Shown one piece after another: positions 18,524-25,584 of a DNA stretch of 64,000 bases (its first letter is position 1; each line of letters starts with the position of its first letter). Source of the DNA: Acidovorax defluvii. GTDB taxonomy: Bacteria; Pseudomonadota; Gammaproteobacteria; Burkholderiales; Burkholderiaceae_C. A program made the position numbers and the translations under genes. The notes under the pieces are model-generated. The model worked only from the letters and a program-made list of their open reading frames with translations. It was not told the origin of the DNA and searched no databases. The DNA is taken from positions 38,993 through 102,992 of the forward strand of contig QLTU01000014.1 of the NCBI GenBank assembly GCA_003268905.1, given 5' to 3'.

Positions 18524-19761
18524 GAGTCTTCAAACTGGCGCGTCTGTCATGGCGCTACCTGTGGTCCCGCCCGCTGGCGGCGGTGCTCAACCTGCTGGTG
18601 CTGACGCTCGGCCTGGCCGCCATCACGCTGGTGCTGCTGGTGGCCACCCAGCTCGACAAGGCATTTGAGCGCGACCTCGCAGGCATCGACCTGGTGGTGG
18701 GCGCCAGGGGCAGCCCGCTGCAGCTCATCCTGGCGGGCGTGTTCCACATCGATGTGCCCGCGGGCAACATCCCGCTGCAAGAGGTGCAGGCCCTGCAGAA
18801 GAACCCGCTGGTGGCGCAGGTGATTCCGCTGAGCCTGGGTGACAGCTACCAGGGCTTTCGCATTGTGGGCACCACGCCCGACTACGTGGTGCACTACGAG
18901 GCCACGCTGGCGGAAGGCGCGCTGTGGCAGCAGCCCATGGACGCGGTGCTGGGCGCCAGCGTGGCGCGCGGCATTGTCAAAGCCAGCCATGCGGGCGCGC
19001 CGCTGGTGGGCGCCACCTTCATCGGCAGCCACGGCCTGGGTGGATCGGGTGGGGGAGGGCACGCGCACGGCAACCACCCCTACCGTGTGAACGGCGTGCT
19101 CGCGCCCTGCGGCTGCGTGCTCGACCGGCTGATCCTGACCGGCTCCGAATCCGTCTGGATGGTGCACGAGACCGCCACGGCCAACGACGCCGAAGATCTG
19201 GAAATATTGAAAGAAGAGCGTGAAGTGACCGTGGCCCTGGTCCGCTACCGCACGCCTATGGCCGCCATCACGCTGCCGCGCCAGATCAATGCCGACACCG
19301 CCCTGCAGGCAGCGGCGCCCGCCATCGAGGTCACGCGCCTGCTGCGCCTGCTGGGCGTGGGCGCCGACGTGCTGCGCGCCTTTGGCGGCGTGCTGCTGGC
19401 GGTGGCGGCGCTCAGCGTGTTCATTGCGCTGTGGAACGCCGTGCGCGAGCGCCGCGCCGACCTGGCCATGCTGCGCATGCTGGGCGCGCCCCCGGGCCGC
19501 GTGGCCGGGCTGGTGCTGTGCGAGGCGCTGTGGCTGGCCGCGCTGGCGTCTGCCCTGGGCCTGCTGCTGGGCCACGCACTGGCCCACGGCCTGGGCTGGG
19601 CGCTGCAGGCGCAGGGCCTGCTGCCGGTTACCGGCTGGATCTGGCTGCCCGCCGAAGCCGGTGTGCCGCTGCTGGCCGCAGGCGTGGCCGCGCTGGCGGC
19701 GCTGCTGCCCGCCGTGCAGGCCTACCGCACCGACGTGGCCGACTTGCTGAGTCAGCCCTGA
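18514..19761 (+). CDS. FtsX/MacB-like ABC permease of the zinc cluster
   Basis: A 415-residue membrane protein with the FtsX/LolE layout: one TM near the N-terminus (LNLLVLTLGLAAITLVLLV), a large periplasmic domain (about 55-280; GARGSPLQLILAGVFHID), and three C-terminal TMs with an FtsX core (LRAFGGVLLAVAALSVFIALWN...). A Gly/His-rich segment (GSGGGGHAHGNHPY) near residue 180 could touch metal. The start codon lies within the repeat. Such two-gene ABC units without a binding protein usually act on envelope substrates rather than importing ions. In the Vibrio Zrg and P. aeruginosa PA4063-PA4066 loci, the homologues are linked to zinc. Confidence 0.88.
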   Translation: MNSGVFKLARLSWRYLWSRPLAAVLNLLVLTLGLAAITLVLLVATQLDKAFERDLAGIDLVVGARGSPLQLILAGVFHIDVPAGNIPLQEVQALQKNPLVAQVIPLSLGDSYQGFRIVGTTPDYVVHYEATLAEGALWQQPMDAVLGASVARGIVKASHAGAPLVGATFIGSHGLGGSGGGGHAHGNHPYRVNGVLAPCGCVLDRLILTGSESVWMVHETATANDAEDLEILKEEREVTVALVRYRTPMAAITLPRQINADTALQAAAPAIEVTRLLRLLGVGADVLRAFGGVLLAVAALSVFIALWNAVRERRADLAMLRMLGAPPGRVAGLVLCEALWLAALASALGLLLGHALAHGLGWALQAQGLLPVTGWIWLPAEAGVPLLAAGVAALAALLPAVQAYRTDVADLLSQP

Positions 19762-19810
19762 CCCGCCCGGTGACTCCTGTTTTCAACCCAACCTACCTGA
19801 AAGGCTCTCC

Positions 19811-20062
19811 ATGAAAAAGCTCCTCACCGCATTGGCCCTGGCCCCCCTGTTGCTGGCTGGTGCCCTGGCACATGCCCAGACCCACAGCGACAAGGAAACC
19901 AAGGCCGACATCGAGCGCCACCGCGCCATGGCCGCCGCGCACGAGGCCGCTGCCAAATGCCTTGAGACGGGCAAGGGCCACGACGTTTGCCAAAAAGAAC
20001 TCCAGACCGCCTGCAAAGGCCTGGGCATTGGCAAAAACTGCGGCATGCGCCACAGCCACTGA
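19811..20062 (+). CDS. Small exported Cys/His protein of the zinc cluster (uncharacterised)
   Basis: An 83-residue precursor with a clean signal peptide ending ALAHAQ. The mature part of about 60 residues carries four cysteines (KCLETG, DVCQKE, TACKG, KNCGM), several His residues and the C-terminus GMRHSH. A CTGAAAGGCTCTCC ribosome site precedes the ATG. It sits between the ABC permease and DUF3299, where related loci carry a DUF2796 zinc-binding protein. It does not look like DUF2796, and I do not recognise its family. A periplasmic metal- or disulfide-linked role is only an inference from residues and position. Confidence 0.75.
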   Translation: MKKLLTALALAPLLLAGALAHAQTHSDKETKADIERHRAMAAAHEAAAKCLETGKGHDVCQKELQTACKGLGIGKNCGMRHSH

Positions 20063-20092
20063 AGCCCGCACCTGAGCCCTCCTGCGTTGCTT

Positions 20093-20201
20093 GCAGCGCC
20101 TTACCCCGAGGGGGACGCCACCGGTGTCCTGGCCGCAAGGAGTGAATACCATGGCAACCGCAGCGCCTTACCCCGAGGGGGACGCCACCGGTGTCCTGGC
20201 C
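20093..20201. repeat. Two perfect 42-bp direct repeats (CCCCGAGGGGG type)
   Basis: The units at 20093-20134 and 20160-20201 are identical (GCAGCGCCTTACCCC start, GTGTCCTGGCC end) and are separated by 25 bp. Each holds the palindromic core CCCCGAGGGG. They lie in the 241-bp gap between the small exported protein and DUF3299 and belong to the same repeat type as those at 2964 and 12733. Confidence 0.85.
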
Positions 20202-20303
20202 TCGGTGGCATGGGCTTGAGGCGCCCACGCACTTATGCGCGTTGAAACTGCGCAAAATAATCCGGCCCTGTTGCTGCAACGCAGTTCACTGAAGGTTATT
20301 TCC

Positions 20304-20924
20304 ATGCCCCATCCCGCAATGGTTTGTTCCCGGCGATACGGCTCTGCCCCACGGCGCGCTGCCGCACTGGTGGTGGCGCTGGCCGCGTGCTTTGCGGCCC
20401 CCGCGCAGGTGGGTGCGCAGGGCGCCAAGCCTGCGGCCGAGGCACCGGCGCCCGGCGCTCCGTTGCCCGGCGCCGGTGGTGCAGCGGGGGCGGCTGCAGG
20501 TGTGCCAGCGGGCGCGGGCGCCGGTTACCACAGCCCCAGCAGCCCGATTGCGCCGCTGCCCCAACGCAACGACGTGGTGCCATGGTCGGTGCTGACCGAC
20601 CTGACCAAGAAAACCACCAAAGACCGCATCGTGCCCATGTTCAACGACGCGCAAAAGGGCCTGGACAAGACCACGCAGCGCATCCAGGGCTTCATGGTGC
20701 CGCTGGACGCCAAGCCCACGCAGACCCACTTCATCCTCACCTCGGTGCCGCTGACCTGCTCGTTCTGCACGCCGGGCGGGCCGGAGAGCATGGTCGAGGT
20801 CAAGGCCAAAACCCCCGTACGGTATTCGCTGGAACCGGTGGTGGTGGAGGGCAAATTCACCGTGCTCCCCAACGACCCCTACGGCCTGTACTACCGCATG
20901 GTGGATGCGGTGCCGGTGAAATAA
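20304..20924 (+). CDS. DUF3299 exported protein of the zinc cluster
   Basis: A 206-residue protein with a signal peptide-like N-terminus (RRAAALVVALAACFAAPAQ), a low-complexity Ala/Gly/Pro linker (about 40-75) and a conserved DUF3299 domain: VPWSVLTDLTKK, IQGFMVPLDA, SVPLTCSFCTPGGPESMVEV, PYGLYYRMVDA. The CSFC pair is the most conserved site of the family and could bind metal. I use the ATG at 20304 because the signal peptide follows it; an in-frame ATG at 20235 would add 23 residues. DUF3299 genes lie next to the same ABC pair in P. aeruginosa (PA4066) and Vibrio. Molecular function is unknown. Confidence 0.82.
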   Translation: MPHPAMVCSRRYGSAPRRAAALVVALAACFAAPAQVGAQGAKPAAEAPAPGAPLPGAGGAAGAAAGVPAGAGAGYHSPSSPIAPLPQRNDVVPWSVLTDLTKKTTKDRIVPMFNDAQKGLDKTTQRIQGFMVPLDAKPTQTHFILTSVPLTCSFCTPGGPESMVEVKAKTPVRYSLEPVVVEGKFTVLPNDPYGLYYRMVDAVPVK

Positions 20925-20966
20925 CCGCCGCCTTTTTCTTTTCTGCTGCCCATTCGCCCCGGCCCC

Positions 20967-21524
20967 GTGACCAGCCCTGTGACCCGCGCCCACCCCCATC
21001 CGCACGCCCCAACGGCAAGCCTTGCACCCAGGCAAGCCCAAGCCGTTGCCCGCCGCAGGGCAGGGCTGCGCGCACCCGGAGCGCTTGGCACGCCTGGCAC
21101 ATCTGGCAAGTGCGGGCGGCGTTACACCCATTGGGCGCAGGCCGCGCTGGTGTGGCTGCTGCTGGCGTTGGTGGTGGTGCCTTCGCTGGGGCGCCTGCAC
21201 CAGGTAATGCACGCCCCGGCGCTGCAGGCGCACGCACTTTCACCAGCCGCAGCAGGGGCGGGCGCACCCATCACCGCCGCGCACACCGGCGAATCCAGCC
21301 ACACCGCCCACGCACAGGGCCTGCTCGATTTGCTGTTGGCCCACCACGCGCCGGTGGATTGCCTGTTGCTCGACCAGCTGGCGCTGGGCGACGCATTGCA
21401 CAGCGCCCCCACAGCGCTTGCCGCCCCGACGCCCGCGCAGGCGCCGCTGGTGCACCCGGCCGCCACCGCAGCGGCCCGCCATGTTGCGCTTTTTCAGGCC
21501 CGCGGCCCGCCTGCGGTCGGGTGA
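20967..21524 (+). CDS. DUF2946-like membrane protein
   Basis: A 185-residue protein with a His/Pro/Ala-rich N-terminus (HPHPHAP), one TM helix (QAALVWLLLALVVVPSLG), then a periplasmic part with HQVMHAPALQAHAL, LLAHHAPVDCLLLDQLALGD and the terminal FQARGPPA. The last two features match the DUF2946-type proteins often found before copper or zinc TonB receptors. The first 45 residues are compositionally odd, and a later start is possible. Function unknown; it probably belongs to the zinc operon, although 328 bp separate it from the receptor. Confidence 0.65.
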   Translation: MTSPVTRAHPHPHAPTASLAPRQAQAVARRRAGLRAPGALGTPGTSGKCGRRYTHWAQAALVWLLLALVVVPSLGRLHQVMHAPALQAHALSPAAAGAGAPITAAHTGESSHTAHAQGLLDLLLAHHAPVDCLLLDQLALGDALHSAPTALAAPTPAQAPLVHPAATAAARHVALFQARGPPAVG

Positions 21525-21852
21525 CGGGTTCAGCCGGTTGAGCGTGTTGGCTGCCCTGCGCTGCGTTGTCAGCGTGTGGGCGGGCAGGCCACTTTCATCG
21601 GGCTTGAATCCATACGCCACCCCGGCGCAGCGCCAGGTGCCAGGTCTGCACTCCCCCGTGCCGGTCGGAAGCCCTTTGCGCGCACCGCAATGGCCGCCTT
21701 TTGCTGCAAACGCTCCTTATTTCATAGCTGCTAGCGCTTATCCATAAAGCGCTAGAGGCACTTTTTACTCATATTTTTGGTGGTTTCCTGTCCCCGGACC
21801 GGAAAGCCGCGTGCCGCCCGGCACGCCCACCTATTTCTATTGCAACGCAGTC
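21525..21852. other. Intergenic gap before the TonB receptor
   Basis: No convincing gene. It holds a palindromic repeat copy (21717-21776) and ends in TATTGCAACGCAGTCATG, which runs into the receptor start. The 11-mer TGCAACGCAGT is also found at 20275-20285, just upstream of DUF3299, and resembles the arm TAACGCAA of the probable Zur box. It may mark zinc-responsive promoters, but each occurrence looks like a single half-site. Confidence 0.4.
21717..21776 (-). repeat. Dispersed palindromic repeat, intergenic, reverse orientation
   Basis: On the minus strand it reads AAAAAGTGCCTCTAGCGCTT, then ATGGAT, then AAGCGCTAGCAGCTATGAAA. The hairpin arms are perfect. Confidence 0.85.
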
Positions 21853-24000
21853 ATGACACACCACACGCACCCCCTTTGCCCAGCCGATCGCACTGCACAT
21901 CGCCACCCAGCCCTGCACCCTGTGGCCCTGGCCGCCATCCTCACGCTGTGGGGCACCGGTTTGGCACATGCACAGGCCAATGCGCAGGCAGCACCACCAA
22001 CCGCAGGCAGCCTGCCCCCCGTCACCGTGTCGGCCAGCGGCCTGCAACTGGGCGCCAATGAAATGACCACGCCCACCGCCGTGCTGGAGGGCGACGAACT
22101 CGTGCTCCGCCGCGAGGCCACGCTGGGCGAAACACTGGGCAGCGAGCCCGGCATCACCAGCAGCCACTTTGGCGCCGGTGCCAGCCGCCCCATCATTCGC
22201 GGCATGGATGGCCCGCGCGTCAAGGTGCTGAGCGACGGCGCCGAGCTGCACGATGCCTCCACCATCAGCCCCGACCACGCCGTGGTGTCCGAGCCGCTGC
22301 TTGCCACGCAGATCGAAGTGCTGCGCGGCCCCTCGGCGCTGGTGTATGGCGGCGGCGCCGTGGGTGGCGTGGTCAACGTGCTCGACGGCAAGGTACCCAC
22401 CGCCATCCCGCAAAAGGGCATTGAGGGCAGCGCTGAGCTGCGCGCCAACACCGGCGCGGGCGAGGGGGCAGGGGCCTTCTCACTGACCGGCGGCGCTGGC
22501 AACCTGGCCGTGCACGCAGAAGGCGTGGCGCGCGACGCGGGCGACTACCGCGTGGGCAAAGGCTGGGCGCCCGATGGCGAGCCCACCCGCAAAGTGCCGG
22601 GCAGCTTTAACCGCACCGACACCGGCAGCGTGGGCCTGTCGTGGGTGGGCGAGCGCGGTTACCTGGGTGCCGCCTACACCCGCCAAGCCGCCCGCTACGG
22701 CCTGCCGGGCCACAACCACAGCTTTGAAGGCTGCCACACCCACGGCACCCACCTGCACTGCGGCGCCCACGAAGAAGAGGAAGACGGCGGCCACGACCAC
22801 GGCGCCGAAGAGCATGGAGATGTGCCCGTGGTCGACCTGCGCAGCGAGCGCTTTGACATCCGTGGCGAGCTGCGCAACCCCTTCACCGGCTTTTCGGCCC
22901 TGCGCCTGCGCGCGGGGGTTACCGACTACGTGCACGACGAAGTCGAAGACGGCGCTATTGCCACCACCTTCAAAAACAAGGCCTACGACACCCGCATCGA
23001 ACTGCAGCACGAGCCGATTGCCGGGTTCAAGGGCGTGGTCGGCCTGCAAACCTCGCGGCGCAAGTTCAGCGCCATTGGCGAAGAGGCCTATGTGCAGCCC
23101 ACAGTTACCCGCAAAACCGGCCTGTTTGTGCTGGAGGAATACCGCCTGAACGACTGGTATGGCGACTGGCGCTTTGAAGCCGCCCTGCGCCACGACCGCC
23201 AGACGGCCGAGGCCTTAGCGTCAGGTTCGGCCGGCGGCACCGAACGCAGCCACAACGGCACGTCCGCATCGCTGGGCGCGGTGTGGAAGTTCACGCCCGG
23301 CTACCAGGTGGGTACATCCTTCACCCGCGCCAGCCGCGCCCCGTCGGCCGAAGAGCTGTATGCGCGCGGCCTGCACATGGCCACCAGCACCTACGAACGC
23401 GGCAACGCCAACCTGCGCTCCGAAACATCGCAAAACATCGACCTGAGCCTGAAGAAGACCAGCGGCGACACCACCTTTGGCGTCAGCGTCTTTCGCAACC
23501 GCATCAGCAACTACATCTACGGCCGCACGCTGGATGAAGTGGATGGCCTGCAACTGCTGCAATACAGCCAGGCCGACGCCACCTTCACCGGCATCGAAGG
23601 CCAGGTGCGCCAGCGCGTCACGCGCAACATGGGCGTCACCCTGTTCGGCGACACCGTGCGCGCCAAACTCGACGGCGGCGGCCTGCTGCCCCGCATCCCC
23701 GCCACCCGCGCAGGCGTGCGGCTGGATGCCAACTGGAACGCCTGGGAAGGCCAGGTCGAATGGGTGCAAGTGGCCCGCCAAAACCGCGTGGCAGCGTTTG
23801 AAACCGCCACGCCCGGCTACGGCATGCTGAACCTGGGGGTGAGCTACCGCGGCCAACTGAGCAGCGGCACGCCGTGGCAGGTGTACCTGAAGGCCAACAA
23901 CCTGACGGATCGCTTGGCGTATGCGCACACCAGCTTCATCAAAAACGCAGCGCCGTTAATGGGGCGCAATATCACCGTGGGGATGAAGGTGGCGTTTTGA
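21853..24000 (+). CDS. znuD: ZnuD-like TonB-dependent zinc receptor
   Basis: A 715-residue outer-membrane receptor: signal peptide (LAAILTLWGTGLAHAQ), plug domain (EPGITSSHFGAGASRPIIRGMDGPRV, quoted in part: SRPIIRGMDGPRVKVL), and a 22-strand-type barrel ending in the outer-membrane signature ITVGMKVAF. Residues about 286-325 form a His/Glu/Asp-rich extracellular segment (HNHSFEGCHTH, HLHCGAHEEEE, HDHGAEEHG), as in neisserial ZnuD, where such a loop captures zinc. The ATG at 21853 gives the better signal peptide; an in-frame start at 21811 is possible. It is the last gene of the Zur-headed run. Iron or nickel-chelate transport is less likely given the His cluster. Confidence 0.87.
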   Translation: MTHHTHPLCPADRTAHRHPALHPVALAAILTLWGTGLAHAQANAQAAPPTAGSLPPVTVSASGLQLGANEMTTPTAVLEGDELVLRREATLGETLGSEPGITSSHFGAGASRPIIRGMDGPRVKVLSDGAELHDASTISPDHAVVSEPLLATQIEVLRGPSALVYGGGAVGGVVNVLDGKVPTAIPQKGIEGSAELRANTGAGEGAGAFSLTGGAGNLAVHAEGVARDAGDYRVGKGWAPDGEPTRKVPGSFNRTDTGSVGLSWVGERGYLGAAYTRQAARYGLPGHNHSFEGCHTHGTHLHCGAHEEEEDGGHDHGAEEHGDVPVVDLRSERFDIRGELRNPFTGFSALRLRAGVTDYVHDEVEDGAIATTFKNKAYDTRIELQHEPIAGFKGVVGLQTSRRKFSAIGEEAYVQPTVTRKTGLFVLEEYRLNDWYGDWRFEAALRHDRQTAEALASGSAGGTERSHNGTSASLGAVWKFTPGYQVGTSFTRASRAPSAEELYARGLHMATSTYERGNANLRSETSQNIDLSLKKTSGDTTFGVSVFRNRISNYIYGRTLDEVDGLQLLQYSQADATFTGIEGQVRQRVTRNMGVTLFGDTVRAKLDGGGLLPRIPATRAGVRLDANWNAWEGQVEWVQVARQNRVAAFETATPGYGMLNLGVSYRGQLSSGTPWQVYLKANNLTDRLAYAHTSFIKNAAPLMGRNITVGMKVAF

Positions 24001-24293
24001 TGTGGATGACGGTTTGATGTGATTTGGCGCGACCGGGCTGGCAGTGGAGAGAAATGCGCTGCTGGCGCCGGTTGCAATTGGTGAGTTTGGGTTGAACTTG
24101 TGTGGGGGAGTCGGATGGAGAGACGGCTTTCGACCCGTTGTAGTCAGTCGTATCGCGTCTAAGCAGACGTTCGCAAGTCGTTAGCTCGCGCATCACATGT
24201 ACCTGTCGATTGACAGCGGCGGAGTCACTCAAGCCGGGGTCGGCCGCGCGCAGACCGGCAAAGAAGCTGCACGCTACGGCATCGAACTGATCA
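24001..24293. other. Gap at the left edge of the metal island; no gene seen
   Basis: About 290 bp with no recognisable coding sequence, tRNA or insertion-sequence end. An open frame from ATG 24197 (MYLSIDSGGVTQAG...) runs into the 3' end of the minus-strand ynfA-like gene and looks accidental. This is the probable left boundary of the horizontally acquired region, but no integrase or direct repeat marks it. Confidence 0.4.
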
Positions 24294-24611
24294 TCAGCGC
24301 GGCTGAAACATGATGAGGCCCATGCCCGTCAGCGCGACGGCGACGCCCGCCACGTCCCATGCCGTCGGCCTGATGCCGTCCACGATCCACAGCCAAAGCA
24401 GCGCGACGCCGATGTAGACCCCGCCGTACGCCGCATACACCCGCCCCGCCGCAGTCTCGTGCAACGTGAGCAGCCAGGCGAAGAGGGCCAGGCTCGCCGC
24501 CGCCGGAACGAGCAACCATGCGGACCTGCCCTGCTTCAGCCACAGGTAGGGCAGATAGCAGCCAACGATCTCGGCCAGGGCCGTGGCGATGAACAGGGCA
24601 AATGTCCTCAT
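24294..24611 (-). CDS. ynfA: YnfA/UPF0060 family small membrane protein
   Basis: A 105-residue four-helix membrane protein of the SMR-like UPF0060 family. Landmarks are [34 protein letters not shown], and [17 protein letters not shown]. The family is often found in metal and resistance gene clusters; its substrate is unsettled. It is the last gene of the island's minus-strand run, starting 4 bp after the lipoprotein gene. Confidence 0.93.
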   Translation of the reverse strand: MRTFALFIATALAEIVGCYLPYLWLKQGRSAWLLVPAAASLALFAWLLTLHETAAGRVYAAYGGVYIGVALLWLWIVDGIRPTAWDVAGVAVALTGMGLIMFQPR

Positions 24612-24615
24612 GCGG

Positions 24616-25152
24616 TCATCGTACCGTCAAGTCGGCCACCAGCCTGGCCTTCAGTGCGCGCTCGCGGATCGCGTCATCGGACTCGGTCGCCCTGGTGAAC
24701 GTGCTCTTCCAGGACCAGACCATGCCGTCGAGCCGGACGAAACGCACTTCGCCTGCCTTGCCCGCGACCGTCGTCGCTGGACGCTGCCCCTCGAAATCGA
24801 AGGCGATCGTGTGCGAGCCCGGCTTCAGCCTGTATCGCACCATCGTGTTCGGCAGGGTCTCGACGGTGGCTCCGTCATCTGCCTGGACCTTCACGAAGTT
24901 GCGGCCGTCGCCCCAGTTGCGCCGAACGACGTACACAGTGAGCGCATTCGGGTCAGGCGCGAACTGCTTGGCCTGCGCATCGGCGTTCAGGCTCGGTACC
25001 GGGGCCGTGGTGCAGGCGATCACCCGGCCCTTGTTGGTCTTGTGGCAGTAGGGGATCTCAGCGGTGGGATCGGGTGCCGGCGGTGTGGCGCAGCCCGCCA
25101 GCAGCCCAGCCACCAAGACCACTGAGGCACAGGTCAGTCGGCTGGCAGTCAT
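24616..25152 (-). CDS. DUF2846-like lipoprotein
   Basis: A 178-residue protein with a lipoprotein signal ([21 protein letters not shown] lipobox) and a small beta-rich domain ([36 protein letters not shown]) resembling DUF2846. The ATG at 25152 gives a tidy signal; a GTG at 25161 overlaps the previous stop. Membrane-anchored, function unknown. Placed at the end of the czc-like run, so it may be co-transcribed with the pump. Confidence 0.72.
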   Translation of the reverse strand: MTASRLTCASVVLVAGLLAGCATPPAPDPTAEIPYCHKTNKGRVIACTTAPVPSLNADAQAKQFAPDPNALTVYVVRRNWGDGRNFVKVQADDGATVETLPNTMVRYRLKPGSHTIAFDFEGQRPATTVAGKAGEVRFVRLDGMVWSWKSTFTRATESDDAIRERALKARLVADLTVR

Positions 25153-25157
25153 GGCGG

Positions 25158-25544
25158 TCACTTCACGGTGAAGCGTGCGGTGGCCGGCTTGCCGCCGACG
25201 GTCACGACCGCGACGGCCTTCGTCCCGGGGCCGACCTTGAAGCTGCCAGAGGCTTCGAGCTTGTCGCCAACCGGCTTTAGCTCGACTTCCTGCTTCTCGG
25301 TGCCGGTGAGCAGCGTGAGCTTCGCGCTGGCCTTGGACACGTCGGCCGGCTTGCCGTGGTCACGCAGGTACAGCTGGATCACGGTGGGCTTGGCCACCAG
25401 TTCGTAGTCCATGTCCTTGACTTCGACCACGACGCCGCCGTGCAGCGGCTTGTGCTCGTGGGCGTGGTGGTGCTTGTCACCGGCGGCAAAGGCGGAACCA
25501 GCCAGGACGAGGGTGATGGAGGCGAGGAAGGCTTGCGTCTTCAT
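25158..25544 (-). CDS. Small His-rich periplasmic protein of the czc-like operon
   Basis: A 128-residue exported protein with signal peptide (LASITLVLAGSAFA) and a His-rich mature start (AGDKHHHAHEHKPLHGG). A beta-sandwich-like body follows (VIQLYLRDHGKPADVSKASAK... GSFKVGPGTKAVAVVTVGGK). It resembles the extra domains and small proteins found around CzcB/CzcA, and is a likely periplasmic metal chaperone or buffer. It starts 40 bp after the czcA-like stop. Confidence 0.75.
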   Translation of the reverse strand: MKTQAFLASITLVLAGSAFAAGDKHHHAHEHKPLHGGVVVEVKDMDYELVAKPTVIQLYLRDHGKPADVSKASAKLTLLTGTEKQEVELKPVGDKLEASGSFKVGPGTKAVAVVTVGGKPATARFTVK

Positions 25545-25584
25545 GGGAATCCTTTCGGGGTGGTGGGTGCGGCCGGGGAAGAGA

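Noticed and set aside
24197..24316. Short plus-strand frame at the metal-island border
   Set aside because: No ribosome site, overlaps the end of the ynfA-like gene and shows no known motif.
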